In this document: in pieces, positions 26,773 to 35,738 of the stretch
Layout of the letters: each line of letters starts with the position of its first letter
Position numbering within the stretch: position 1 is the stretch's first letter
The notes under the pieces: model-generated
What the model was told of the DNA's origin: nothing
Seen by the model: the letters and a program-made list of their open reading frames with translations, nothing else
Database searches by the model: none
Origin: Alkalispirillum mobile
GTDB taxonomy: Bacteria > Pseudomonadota > Gammaproteobacteria > Nitrococcales > Halorhodospiraceae
Direction of reading: 5' to 3'
DNA length: 41,424 nucleotides
NCBI RefSeq assembly: GCF_003664325.1
Contig: NZ_RCDA01000002.1
Span: forward strand, 326,239-367,662
Made by a program: the position numbers and the translations under genes

Positions 26773-27036
26773 TTATTCGTAGTGGCTCCAGAGCCGGAGC
26801 ACCTTCACCACGCCTTCGTCCTCAAGCACCTGATAGACCAGACGATGCTGAATGTTGATGCGTCTGGAATAGGCCCCCGAGAGATCACCGATGAGCTTCT
26901 CGAACGGGGGCGGCTTGCGGTAGGGGTCTTCGGCGATCAGCGCCAGCAATTCCTGACCTTTCGATTTGAGGCCGCTGGCGGCCAGCATCCTTGCGTCCTT
27001 CTGCGCTTGTTTGGTGTAGGCCAGCTTCCATGTCAC
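26773..27036 (-). CDS. yoeB: YoeB/Txe-family toxin
   Basis: An 87-residue mRNA interferase of the RelE superfamily that cuts ribosome-bound mRNA. The YoeB signature is visible: PPPFEKLIGDLSGAYSRRINIQHRLVYQV and the C-terminal LRLWSHYE, which holds the catalytic His and Tyr of YoeB. The start is GTG 27036, overlapping the antitoxin stop (GTGA), with GAGGAG upstream; ATG is absent. It follows the antitoxin gene, the usual order for yefM-yoeB. Confidence 0.92.
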   Translation of the reverse strand: MTWKLAYTKQAQKDARMLAASGLKSKGQELLALIAEDPYRKPPPFEKLIGDLSGAYSRRINIQHRLVYQVLEDEGVVKVLRLWSHYE

Positions 27037-27275
27037 CAATCCAGCTCCTCATCACATTCATCCAATGGGGTTTCCATCCCCTCGCGAACAGACTCCCGCA
27101 TATCCGGTACCGACAGCAGGTACAGGGTCTCCTGAATGGCTGACCAGTCTTCCTCGGATACCAGAACGGCTCGGTTCCGCTTACCCATGATGACGATGGG
27201 CTGGTGGGACTCGGCCGTTTCATCGATCAACCGGTAAAGGTTGCTGCGCGCCTCGGTTGCAGTGATTCCGGTCAT
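27033..27275 (-). CDS. yefM: YefM/Phd-family antitoxin
   Basis: An 80-residue antitoxin. N-terminal Phd/YefM DNA-binding region (TGITATEARSNLYRLIDETAESHQPIVIMGKRNRAVLVSEEDW) and an acidic C-terminal tail that would wrap the toxin. ATG 27275 follows AGGGGTG. Together with yoeB it is a complete type II module lying between intact hsdM and the hsdM remnant. Expected autorepression is supported by palindromic GTAC words within its promoter. Confidence 0.92.
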   Translation of the reverse strand: MTGITATEARSNLYRLIDETAESHQPIVIMGKRNRAVLVSEEDWSAIQETLYLLSVPDMRESVREGMETPLDECDEELDW

Positions 27276-27307
27276 GACGCACCCCTGACGTGTTCAGTAG
27301 TTCATCA

Positions 27308-27335
27308 AATGTACGCTATTCAGTACGTACGTCAA
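27308..27335 (-). promoter_or_regulatory. Promoter and likely autoregulatory site of yefM-yoeB
   Basis: Minus strand: -35 TTGACG (27335-27330), 16-base spacer, -10 TACATT (27313-27308). The spacer contains GTACGTAC (27323-27330 on plus) and a second GTAC in the -10 region (27311-27314). YefM-type antitoxins bind palindromes with a GTAC core, so this is a plausible operator. Confidence 0.55.
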
Positions 27336-27436
27336 GACGAACGCTACATGATAGGCGGCCTCTCTGCCTCACTTTGCATGGGCACTGGGCAGCATTTCGC
27401 GGATACTGAAGGTTCGATTGGGTTCCACCGCCCGAA

Positions 27437-28924
27437 TCACCGCTCGGCCTGCAGCTCCGACAACACCCCCCGGAAGCTCTCCAGCCCGGCCTCCAGGTTC
27501 TCGATGATCTCCTCGGCGATCTCGTCCGGCTCGGGCAGGTTGTCCAGGTCGCCCAGGGATTGGTCCCGCAGCCAGAAGATATCCAGGCTGGTCTTGTCGC
27601 GCTTGAAGATCTCCTCGCGGCTGTAGCACCGCCAGCGGCCGTCCGGGTTGTCCTCGCTCCAGGTGGCCTGGCGCTGGTGGCGTGCCCCCGGTTTATAGCA
27701 CTCGATGAACTCGCGCAGGTGCTCGTCGCGCAGCGGCTTCTTCTTGAGGGTGTGGTGGATGTTGGTGCGGTAGTCGTAGAACCAGACCGCGTCCGTCCAC
27801 GGCTCCGCACGCCCGGGGCGGCCGTCGAAGAACAGCACATTGGCCTTGACCCCGTGGGCGTAGAAGATGCCAGTGGGCAGGCGCAGGATGGTGTGCAACT
27901 CGGTGGTCTCCATCAGCTTGCGCCGCACCGTCTCGCCGGCGCCGCCCTCGAACAGCACATTGTCCGGCACCACCACCGCCGCCTGACCGTGCTCCTTCAG
28001 CAGCGTGCGAATGTGCTGGACGAAGTTGAGCTGCTTGTTCGAGGTGGTGGCCCAGAAATCCTGGCGGTTGTACTCGAACTCCTCCCGCGCCTGCTCACCG
28101 GCCTCGTTGGTGATGGTCAGCGTGCTCTTCTTGCCGAAGGGCGGGTTGGCCAACACGTAATCGTGTTTTCTCGGCTGCTCGGCCAGTAGCGCGTCGGTGG
28201 GGGAGATGGTGGGTTCATCGCCAATATCGCCGATGTTGTGCAGAAAGAGGTTCATCAGACACATGCGGCGGGCGCTGGGCACGATCTCGTTGCCGTAGAA
28301 CGTATGGTGCTTGAGCGCCTGCTTCTGCTCGGCGGTCATCTCGGCCATGTGGTGCGCCTTGATGTAATCGTACGCCGCCAGAAAGAAGCCGCCCGTGCCG
28401 CAGGCCGGGTCACAGATGGTCTTCTCGGGCTGTGGCTGCACGCACTCCACCATGGCGCGGATCAGCGGGCGGGGCGTGAAGTACTGGCCGGCGCCCGACT
28501 TGGTGTCCTGGGCGTTGCGCTCCAGCAGGCCCTCGTACATATCGCCCTTGACCTCGGCATCGAGCATCACCCAGGTCTCGTCGTCGATGAGCTGGATCAG
28601 CCGCGCCAGCTTGGCCGGGTCCTGAATCTTGTTCTGGGCCTTGGTGAAAATCTGGCCCAGCATGCCGCGCGCCTGGCCCAGCTCGCGCAGCAGCTCAATG
28701 TAGTGCCCCTCCAGCTCCGCGCCCTTGCGGGCCTTCAGGCTCTGCCAGTTGTAGGCCTCGGGGATGCCCACATCCCGGCCCCAGGGCGGCCGGCTGTATT
28801 CGTCGGCCATCTTGAGGAAGATGAGGTAAGTGATCTGCTCCAGGTAGTCGCCATAGCTCACGCCGTCGTCGCGCAGCATGTGGCAGAAGTTCCAGACCCT
28901 GGAGACGAGGTTTTCGGCGTTCAT
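27437..28924 (-). CDS. hsdM: Type I restriction-modification methyltransferase subunit HsdM
   Basis: A 495-residue N6-adenine methyltransferase of a type I system. N-terminal HsdM helical domain (VWNFCHMLRDDGVSYGDYLEQITYL), SAM-binding motif DPACGTGGFF (172-181), a GNEI phrase, and catalytic NPPF (260-263). The C-terminus (about 430-495) carries helices that contact HsdS. It starts at ATG 28924, overlapping the preceding AlbA_2 gene stop by four bases. It is the last gene of the hsdR-hsdS-AlbA_2-hsdM operon. Fragments of a second copy lie at 26582-26691. Confidence 0.97.
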   Translation of the reverse strand: MNAENLVSRVWNFCHMLRDDGVSYGDYLEQITYLIFLKMADEYSRPPWGRDVGIPEAYNWQSLKARKGAELEGHYIELLRELGQARGMLGQIFTKAQNKIQDPAKLARLIQLIDDETWVMLDAEVKGDMYEGLLERNAQDTKSGAGQYFTPRPLIRAMVECVQPQPEKTICDPACGTGGFFLAAYDYIKAHHMAEMTAEQKQALKHHTFYGNEIVPSARRMCLMNLFLHNIGDIGDEPTISPTDALLAEQPRKHDYVLANPPFGKKSTLTITNEAGEQAREEFEYNRQDFWATTSNKQLNFVQHIRTLLKEHGQAAVVVPDNVLFEGGAGETVRRKLMETTELHTILRLPTGIFYAHGVKANVLFFDGRPGRAEPWTDAVWFYDYRTNIHHTLKKKPLRDEHLREFIECYKPGARHQRQATWSEDNPDGRWRCYSREEIFKRDKTSLDIFWLRDQSLGDLDNLPEPDEIAEEIIENLEAGLESFRGVLSELQAER

Positions 28925-30843
28925 TCTTGCTCCTCGATGGCGATATAGGCCTGATCTGGGCGGTTCGGCTCATCTGGGTACTGTCGCTGTAACCGACCCT
29001 TGCGTACCAATGGCGTGAGGTATCGGTGTTGGAGATAGGCGGGGTTGCGCCCCGTCGCTGTCGCTAGCTCACGTAACGACCAGGGGCGCAGGGCGCAAAG
29101 GGCCAATATGGCGGCTTCAAGTCGTTCAGAGCCGCGGGTCCTCTGGCCCAGCGCCTCAATCTGGTGGCGCAAAGATTCTGGGAGCGCTCCGAGTAGAGAC
29201 TCCCTAGATAAGCCTTCGGACTCCCTAGATAAGCCTTCGGACTCCCTAGATAAGCCTTCGGACTCCCTAGATAAGCCTTCGGACTCCCTAGATAAGCCTT
29301 CCGGCGACTCGGAAAAGTTAGCCAACAGCTCATCCTCAGCCTGGTCTGCTGGAATACCCAGTCGAGCGTCCGGCACATAGTAGGTCGCCGGTCCACGCGG
29401 CACCTGCTCGACTAGCTCCAGGTCCCGCAAACGGGCCAATCGCTGACTGGCGGTCAGGGTATCGACCCGGTTCAGGTCGCGGTAATCGGAGTTGGTGATT
29501 CGGCCGGTCTCCCGAACGAAGATCAGCGCCCGCTGCTCGTCCTCGCCCAGCCCCAGATGCCGGAACTGGCCGAGCCAAGCGACATCCTCCTCGGTCAGGA
29601 AGTGGTGGAACAGGTAGGTAGCAGAAAACTGGTCATTGTGGCGGTCGGAATCGAAACTGGGCGGCGAAAGCCCCGCTTCCTCCATCAGCCGGCGCATGAC
29701 GCGGATACCGCTGCCTTTGGTTTCAGCCAACCCCATCTCGTGCAACACCGAAGCGATGACCGGGTTGCGCCACTGCGAACCCGGCTCGCCCAGATTCTCC
29801 AGCGCCTTCAGGGAGTACCCCGGGTTCTGCACTTCAAGTCGATTACTGTAACGCAGCAACTGAACGGGCTGCTGGCGCTGATAGTTGCGGTGCATGACGG
29901 CGTTCACCACGGCCTCGCGCACCACCTTGTCTGGCAGCACCGTCTTTTCGTCCCGGCGTATCTCCCCTTCAGGTAGCTGGAAGGCACGGGGCAGGTCGTC
30001 CAGCACCGCGGCCGTCGCCCGCTGAATCAGCCGGGGTAGGGTGTCGCGCAGATCCAGCGTGGTGAAGCGCTCGTGTGGGTCTTCAATCCACTCCTTGCCG
30101 GGAATGCGCACATAGTCCACCCGGTTGGCCGGGAAAAGACGGCGCAAAGCGCCCCGCCGACCGAACAGCAACACCCCTGCCACCGTGGGCTGCAGGTTGC
30201 CGGCATTTCGAACGACAGCACCCAGCGATTCCAGCAATTCATCGTCGGAAAAGTTCAGCTCCTCCGCCGCCGGGTTTACGGCGCGGCGCGCGTTGCGATA
30301 GTGCTCGATGGCGTCCGGGTCGAGATCATCCAGACTGGCCCCGGTCACCACTGAGGCATCGTAACTCTGGCCAGATCGCCCCTGATACAGCGCCGCGAGA
30401 TCGTCCTGATTGCAACGGTAATCGCCACTGGGGCCACGCCGCCAGGCCGAGCGGGGCAGGGGCTTGTTCGCAAAGCAGATAGGCCGGGAGGCCGGATCGG
30501 CTTCCGCCACTTCTACCAGGATTACCGTGCCTTCACTCAGCGCCTCAGCCCGCGCCTGAATGCGCAGGGGCACGTTGAAGGCATTGGCACAGCGGGAGTG
30601 CAGGTCGTTGAGCAGCTTGTCCGGGTCCGCTATGCCGGTTACGCGATAGTCACCGGGCGTATCCGTGGCCTTTTCCACGCCCAGCAACAGCCAGCCGCCG
30701 CCCAGCCCCGGCTCGTTAGCGAAGGCGCAGACCGTTTCCAGCAGGGACTCACCGATGGCCGAGGCCCGCTTGGCTTCGATCCGATCCGACTCGTCGAGTT
30801 GTCGGAGTTGATCGAGGAGTTCCTGTGCCGTCACCTGGCTCAT
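28921..30843 (-). CDS. AlbA_2/Schlafen-like putative DNA-binding ATPase in the restriction operon
   Basis: A 640-residue protein of the AlbA_2 plus HATPase_c_4 architecture, often labelled putative transcriptional regulator or RecG-related. Seen: N-terminal AlbA_2 region (EAKRASAIGESLLETVCAFANEPGLGG, about 20-130), a central region with AGVLLFGRR, then HATPase_c_4 (VVREAVVNAVMHRNY, ETKGSGIRVMRRLMEEAGL, about 300-400), winged-helix-like segments, and five tandem EGLSRES units (about 514-548). It overlaps hsdS upstream and hsdM downstream by four bases each, so it is translated as part of the restriction operon. Its role (regulator or defence effector) is unproven. Confidence 0.85.
   Translation of the reverse strand: MSQVTAQELLDQLRQLDESDRIEAKRASAIGESLLETVCAFANEPGLGGGWLLLGVEKATDTPGDYRVTGIADPDKLLNDLHSRCANAFNVPLRIQARAEALSEGTVILVEVAEADPASRPICFANKPLPRSAWRRGPSGDYRCNQDDLAALYQGRSGQSYDASVVTGASLDDLDPDAIEHYRNARRAVNPAAEELNFSDDELLESLGAVVRNAGNLQPTVAGVLLFGRRGALRRLFPANRVDYVRIPGKEWIEDPHERFTTLDLRDTLPRLIQRATAAVLDDLPRAFQLPEGEIRRDEKTVLPDKVVREAVVNAVMHRNYQRQQPVQLLRYSNRLEVQNPGYSLKALENLGEPGSQWRNPVIASVLHEMGLAETKGSGIRVMRRLMEEAGLSPPSFDSDRHNDQFSATYLFHHFLTEEDVAWLGQFRHLGLGEDEQRALIFVRETGRITNSDYRDLNRVDTLTASQRLARLRDLELVEQVPRGPATYYVPDARLGIPADQAEDELLANFSESPEGLSRESEGLSRESEGLSRESEGLSRESEGLSRESLLGALPESLRHQIEALGQRTRGSERLEAAILALCALRPWSLRELATATGRNPAYLQHRYLTPLVRKGRLQRQYPDEPNRPDQAYIAIEEQE
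29199..29302 (-). repeat. Five tandem 21-bp repeats inside the AlbA_2 gene
   Basis: Units start at 29199, 29220, 29241, 29262 and 29283 (plus-strand unit ACTCCCTAGATAAGCCTTCGG), essentially identical except at the last edge. Each encodes EGLSRES. The length is a multiple of three, so copy number changes keep the frame. Identity at silent sites implies recent expansion. Confidence 0.95.
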
Positions 30844-32450
30844 GCGGGCGTCCTTGCCTTGCGTGTGCGGCGCTTGATTTTGGGGGCATCGGCCTGTTCC
30901 TGGCGGATGCGCTCCAGCAGGGCGCTGGCGGGCTCGTCGTTGGGGTCCTGGGGGACGAGGTTGCCTTCGAAGGCGCGTTTTAGGATGGACTGGCGCAAAT
31001 ATTCGATTTTCTCTATTGAAGATAGGATCAGATGCTCTAAATGCTCGATCTTTGATAACTCTTCATCGAGCACCTGCCCAATCTCAGCTTGCTCTTCCGC
31101 GCTGCAAACAGGAATAATAAATTCCCTGATTTGTGACTCGCTAATATGCGGTAGCTGAGTTCCTGTCTGGTTGCCTAGACAGTGCACAGCAAATCTCTTC
31201 TGTGATAGGGCTCCAGTCAAGAATCTCATGTCTACTGAAGTGCTTTTCCTGAACCTAGCGACCCGTTGAACCAGTAAGCATGGGGAATCTTCTGGGCGTA
31301 CTACCGCCAGTTTCAAACCGGAAGAAATTATGGGTCTATCCATGGCTAAGACAACATCACCTTCATGTACTAATAAACTCTCATAGCCGCTAAGTCTTTT
31401 CTCTGGCCAGTATTTTGCATTATCCCAACGGAGTCTCCCGGGTGCGATGTTATCACCTCGAAGAAGCCGCACGCCTGACTCTGAAAAACTAGAGCTCTTG
31501 AAAGCATAGCCGACGTCCGTATGTATCAATGTACCTAAACGAAGATACTTCCATTCATAAGGTATATGAGGTAAGTTGCGAATATCTTCATTACTTATAT
31601 TAGGCAGTTTCTTTGGCAGTCTTGGCTTCCTCGGCTTCTTTCCTGACTTGCCATTCACCTCCCATTCCGCGACTGCGGCCCTCCACTCTCCTAGCTGCTG
31701 CTGGTAGCAGGCTTCGCGTTCTTCGCGGATGCGCTCAAGGAGTTGGTCGGCGGTTTCGAGTTTGTCGGCGTTGTCTCGGCGCCATTGTTCGGTGAGGCGG
31801 CCTTCGAAGGCGGCCTTGAGCAGGGACTGGCGGTAGGTCTTGAGCTGGGCGCGGGCGGTTTTCAGGCTTTCCACGCCCTTGTCCAGTTCGGAGAAGAGTT
31901 CTTCGATCTTGGCGACGATGCGGCGTTGTTCTGCAAGAGGTGGTATTGGCAGTCGAATCGCCCTAATGCGTTCCTGGCCAATGTTCCGCATCGATTGCTG
32001 ATTGCCTGTGCTCAGCAGTTCGATTTGCCGCCGGCCTGCTACGGATCGTAAGTAGAAAAGGACGAACTTTGGTGAAACCCAAGTAAACGTCAGTCGTAGG
32101 ATCTTGTCGCTTAGCATCACATTGCGGCTGACTGCTTTTGCAATCACGCAAGCGCCGACAAGATCGATTGTATTTGATCGGCTAAATAGAAAGTCCCCTT
32201 CTTGGATAAATAAATTGTTCTGAACTCGGCTAGGATCTAGACAAGTTTTGCTCTCACTTTCTTGGTACTCTCCCCACGTTACGGCGCTAACTTTGGCTAC
32301 ACCAATCTCGCCTTCTTCTGGAGGCCGTTCAAGGCACTTGAAACTTTTTCCAGCTTCTATGGCGCTGATTACCTGGCCAAGCACGGCCACTTCCCATGTT
32401 TTTGGCCATTGGGAAACACATTCTGGTGGTTGAGATCCAGAAGTAGCCAT
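30840..32450 (-). CDS. hsdS: Type I restriction specificity subunit HsdS
   Basis: A 536-residue specificity subunit with two target recognition domains (about 15-170 and 290-440). Each is followed by a conserved helical spacer, PPLAEQRRIVAKIEELFSELDKG and SAEEQAEIGQVLDEELSKIE. The TRDs are visibly AT-rich compared with the spacers and flanking hsd genes, which indicates exchange of the DNA-recognition parts. A long linker (about 205-285, KSGKKPRKPRLPKKLP) follows the first spacer. ATG 32450 shares a base with the hsdR stop (TGATG). Recognition sequence cannot be predicted by eye. Confidence 0.95.
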   Translation of the reverse strand: MATSGSQPPECVSQWPKTWEVAVLGQVISAIEAGKSFKCLERPPEEGEIGVAKVSAVTWGEYQESESKTCLDPSRVQNNLFIQEGDFLFSRSNTIDLVGACVIAKAVSRNVMLSDKILRLTFTWVSPKFVLFYLRSVAGRRQIELLSTGNQQSMRNIGQERIRAIRLPIPPLAEQRRIVAKIEELFSELDKGVESLKTARAQLKTYRQSLLKAAFEGRLTEQWRRDNADKLETADQLLERIREEREACYQQQLGEWRAAVAEWEVNGKSGKKPRKPRLPKKLPNISNEDIRNLPHIPYEWKYLRLGTLIHTDVGYAFKSSSFSESGVRLLRGDNIAPGRLRWDNAKYWPEKRLSGYESLLVHEGDVVLAMDRPIISSGLKLAVVRPEDSPCLLVQRVARFRKSTSVDMRFLTGALSQKRFAVHCLGNQTGTQLPHISESQIREFIIPVCSAEEQAEIGQVLDEELSKIEHLEHLILSSIEKIEYLRQSILKRAFEGNLVPQDPNDEPASALLERIRQEQADAPKIKRRTRKARTPA

Positions 32451-35242
32451 CACGCCGCCATCTCATCATTCATCTGATCCAACACCCGCTCCATGTCCTC
32501 CCCGAACAACTGCCACATGCGCCCGCGTCCGCCCTCGGCGTCAAATGGGGCGTAGTCCAGGTCGTCCACGGTGATGTGGAAGCTGGCGGCGATGTGGTCG
32601 CGGATTTTTTCCAGCCAGGCCATCTGTTCCTCGTTGAATTTGGGTTGGTTGCCGGAGTGTCGGCCGAACACCCAGCGTTTGAAGTTGGCGCGCACGGTTT
32701 CGGCGTAGGGGGTGAGCTGGTCGTCCCAGCCGCTGACCCGGCGCACCAGGGCGATGATCTGGGCCAGTTCGGTTTCCGGCCGGCGCGCTTGCACTTCGTC
32801 CAGACGGGCGTACGCCTCCCACACCCGGGCCGGGGCCAGCTTGGGTTGCTCGCGCTTGAGGGCGTCGAGCAGTTCGCGGATGGCCCGGGCGGTGATCTCC
32901 CGCCGGCGGTGCGGCTGGTGATAATAAATGGTCAGGGCGTCGATGTCGTCCCGGTGGGCCTCCAGCCACTCTCGAAAGGCCTGGCGCAGTTGCTCGCGGT
33001 GGGTTTCGGCGTCGGTTTCCCAGCCGCTGACTTCCAGTTTGTCCGGGTTGAGGGTGTCCACCACCTGTTCCTGCCGCTGGCGCACCTCTTCCAGGTAGGT
33101 GGTCAGCGCGCCGGTGATGGCGGCGGTGGCGGCCCTGGCACGTTCCTCACGGGCGGTTTCGAGCTGTTCCGGGCTGGGTTCGGCGTTTTCGGGCAGGTGG
33201 TGGGTTTCGCGGGCGGCGCGGCGCAGGGCGTCGGGGTCGTCGGTGGCCAGCAGTTCCGAGGCGATGGTGTTGAGGTCGGGGCCGCCGGTGATCTTGCGCA
33301 CCGCCTGCTGCTGCTCGTCGTCCAGACGTTTGCTGAGCCGGGCCAGACGGCCGGCCAGGCTGGTCAGACTGTCCGGGTCGCGCACGCCCATGGTCACGGC
33401 CTGCATCAGGTTCTTCAGGGGCACGCTGGGCTTGCGCTCCAGGCTGCCGGTTTCCATCTTCTTCGATTCGCTGACGCCCACTGCGTCCACCAGCACGAAG
33501 TGCGCCTTGGGCCCGGCGGCGGAGCGGTTGACCTGGCGCAGGCCGTCGGCGTCCAGGCTGCGGGTGCCGCGTCCGACCATCTGCATGTAGTAGTTGCGAC
33601 TTTTCACGTCGCGCATGAACAGCAGGCACTCGATGGGTTTCACGTCGGTGCCGGTGGCGATCATGTCCACGGTGACGGCGATGCGCGGGTGGTAGTCGTT
33701 GCGGAAACTGTTCAGCACGCTCTGGGGGTCGTCGTCGATGCGGTAGGTGATCTTGCGGCAGAAGTCGTTGCCGGCGGCGAACTCCTCGCGGACGGTGTGG
33801 ATGATGTCGTCGGCGTGGCTGTCGGTCTTCGCGAAGATCAGCGTCTTGGGCACCTCGACCCCGGCGGGGCCGGCTTCGTCGTCCGGCAGACGGCGGTCGG
33901 GGAACATGCGGGGCAGGGCGTTGCGGAAGGCCTGTACAACGGTGCGGATCTGGCTGGGGTTGACCACGCTGCGGTCCAGTTGCGCGCCTTCGTATTCCAG
34001 GTCCTCGTCCAGTTGCTGCCAGCGCTGCTCGCGGGTGAGGCGGTCGCGGTGCTCGATGGTCTCCTCCGCCTCGATCTTCGCGCCCTCGCGGGTCAAACGG
34101 GTGTCGATGCGCCAGACAAAATGGTCCACGTTAATGCCGTCCACCACCGACTGCTCCAGCGGGTACTCGCTGACCACGTTCTGGTGGAAGAAGCCGTAGG
34201 TGCGGTTGTCCGGGGTGGCGGTCAGGCCCACCAGGAAGCTGTCGAAGTATTCGATCACCTGCCGCCAGAGGTTGTAGATGGAGCGGTGGCACTCGTCGAT
34301 GACGATGACGTCGAAGAACTCCGGCGGCACCCTGGGGTTGTAGACCACCGGCAGCGGCTCCCGGCGCAGGGCGTCGAGGCCGGGCAGCTCGTCCTCGGCG
34401 GACTCCTCCAGCGGCTCGCCCTTCAGGATGGAGTAGAGGCGCTGGATGGTGCTGATGCAGACCTGCCCGTCGGTGGGCACGTGGGGCGAGCGCAGGCGCT
34501 GGACGGTGTAGAGCTCGGTGAACTTGCGGTTGTCGTCCTGGGGCAGGTACTGGTGGAACTCGTTCTCGGCCTGCACGCCCAGGTTGCGGGTGTCCACCAG
34601 AAACAGGACGCGTTTGACGTCGGCGTGCTTGAGCAGGCGGTAGATGCTGGTGATGGCCGTAAAGGTCTTGCCCGCGCCGGTGGCCATCTGGATCAGCGCC
34701 CGGGGGCGGTTCTCGCTTAACGAGGTTTCCAGGTTGTTGATGGCGCGGAACTGGCAGTCGCGCAGGCCGTCGGGCTGCAGCGCGGGCAGGGCCTGCAGCC
34801 GGGCGCGGAGGGGGGCGGCCTGAGCGCGCCACGCCGCCATGGTTTCCGGCCGGTGGAACTGAAACACCTCGCGGGCGCGCGGGGCCGGGTCGTCGCGGTC
34901 GGTAAAGCGGGTGATCTCGCCGGTGGCCTCGTACACGAAGCGCAGGTCGGCCCTGCCCACATGCTTGAGTGCCGCGCCGGCGTAGCGGGCCGACTGTTCC
35001 TCCACCGTGGTGATGCGGTGGCCTTCCTCCTCCCGCTTGGCCTCGATGAGGCCCACCGGCTCGCCGTCCACCATCAGCAGGTAGTCCATGGGGCCGGTGT
35101 CGGTGGGGTACTCGCGCACCGCTACGCCCCGGGCGGCCTGCGGGTTCAGGGCGGCCAGACTCTGCACCGTCCAGCCGGAGGCGCGGAGCTGTTCATCGAT
35201 GCGGTCGCGGGCGCGTTGTTCCGGGTTCTGGTTATTGGGCAT
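32450..35242 (-). CDS. hsdR: Type I restriction endonuclease subunit HsdR
   Basis: A 930-residue translocase/nuclease. Nuclease core Asp53 and Glu67-x-Lys69 (PMDYLLMVDGEPVGLIEAKR), helicase motif I ATGAGKT (187-193), motif II DECH (316-319), motif III LTATPDN, and motif VI region MVGRGTRSL. The C-terminal part contains the HsdM/HsdS docking region. ATG 35242 lies 11 bases inside the end of osmC. The first ten codons are duplicated at 41097-41126 next to the second osmC copy. First gene of hsdR-hsdS-AlbA_2-hsdM. Confidence 0.97.
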   Translation of the reverse strand: MPNNQNPEQRARDRIDEQLRASGWTVQSLAALNPQAARGVAVREYPTDTGPMDYLLMVDGEPVGLIEAKREEEGHRITTVEEQSARYAGAALKHVGRADLRFVYEATGEITRFTDRDDPAPRAREVFQFHRPETMAAWRAQAAPLRARLQALPALQPDGLRDCQFRAINNLETSLSENRPRALIQMATGAGKTFTAITSIYRLLKHADVKRVLFLVDTRNLGVQAENEFHQYLPQDDNRKFTELYTVQRLRSPHVPTDGQVCISTIQRLYSILKGEPLEESAEDELPGLDALRREPLPVVYNPRVPPEFFDVIVIDECHRSIYNLWRQVIEYFDSFLVGLTATPDNRTYGFFHQNVVSEYPLEQSVVDGINVDHFVWRIDTRLTREGAKIEAEETIEHRDRLTREQRWQQLDEDLEYEGAQLDRSVVNPSQIRTVVQAFRNALPRMFPDRRLPDDEAGPAGVEVPKTLIFAKTDSHADDIIHTVREEFAAGNDFCRKITYRIDDDPQSVLNSFRNDYHPRIAVTVDMIATGTDVKPIECLLFMRDVKSRNYYMQMVGRGTRSLDADGLRQVNRSAAGPKAHFVLVDAVGVSESKKMETGSLERKPSVPLKNLMQAVTMGVRDPDSLTSLAGRLARLSKRLDDEQQQAVRKITGGPDLNTIASELLATDDPDALRRAARETHHLPENAEPSPEQLETAREERARAATAAITGALTTYLEEVRQRQEQVVDTLNPDKLEVSGWETDAETHREQLRQAFREWLEAHRDDIDALTIYYHQPHRRREITARAIRELLDALKREQPKLAPARVWEAYARLDEVQARRPETELAQIIALVRRVSGWDDQLTPYAETVRANFKRWVFGRHSGNQPKFNEEQMAWLEKIRDHIAASFHITVDDLDYAPFDAEGGRGRMWQLFGEDMERVLDQMNDEMAA

Positions 35243-35540
35243 GGTCTCGATAGCTGGCGTGCACCGGCACGGCGGCCTTCAATGTCTGCGCCACCACACA
35301 GTACCGCTCGGTGAGCTTGAGGAGCGTGTCCAGTTGCTCGGCCGAGGCGGGTGACTGCAGCGCGATTTCCAGGCGGATCTCCTTGAACCCCACCGGGGCC
35401 TCCTTCGAGATGCCCAGCGTGCCACGGAAATCCAGATCCCCCTCAGCCCGTAATGTGCACGCTTCGATGGGGATTTCCAAGGACGTGGCCACCGCCGACA
35501 ACGTGACACCGGCGCACGCCACCAGCGCCTCCAGCAGCAT
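35213..35540. repeat. Direct repeat, left copy (osmC 3' part plus hsdR start)
   Basis: Identical to 41097-41424 except for five substitutions in 328 bases, same orientation, offset 5884 bases. The left boundary is sharp, at hsdR codon 10. The right boundary is not visible because the other copy reaches the window edge. Confidence 0.97.
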
Positions 35541-35738
35541 GTCCCCGGAACAGGCCTGGGTGCCGGGCCCACCCGTCGCGGGGTGCAGCCCAGCCTCGAC
35601 CAGCGCCTTGCCGGTGGCCAGACTGCACGAGACCCCTTCGCCGACACGGCCCTCCGCCTTCAGCGTGACGAGGGCCGATTCCGGAGATTGCCGGTATTGC
35701 TCCTTGAGCGGTGCCTGGAGGGAGCGGAGATCAGTCAT
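35232..35738 (-). CDS. OsmC-family peroxidase, intact copy
   Basis: A 168-residue OsmC/Ohr superfamily protein. The two redox cysteines are present: Cys75 in ALVACAGVTL and Cys147 in ERYCVVAQTL, so thiol peroxidase chemistry is plausible. The YhfA/OsmC-like phrase CSGDMLLEALVACAG suggests the broad OsmC branch rather than Ohr. ATG 35738 overlaps the NERD gene stop by four bases, and its end overlaps hsdR by 11 bases, so it is embedded in the minus-strand transcription unit. A second copy occupies the right edge of the window. Confidence 0.92.
   Translation of the reverse strand: MTDLRSLQAPLKEQYRQSPESALVTLKAEGRVGEGVSCSLATGKALVEAGLHPATGGPGTQACSGDMLLEALVACAGVTLSAVATSLEIPIEACTLRAEGDLDFRGTLGISKEAPVGFKEIRLEIALQSPASAEQLDTLLKLTERYCVVAQTLKAAVPVHASYRDHAQ

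Noticed and set aside
29199-29302. CRISPR array
   Set aside because: The 21-bp units are directly abutting with no spacers and are in frame within a gene, so they are a coding tandem repeat.
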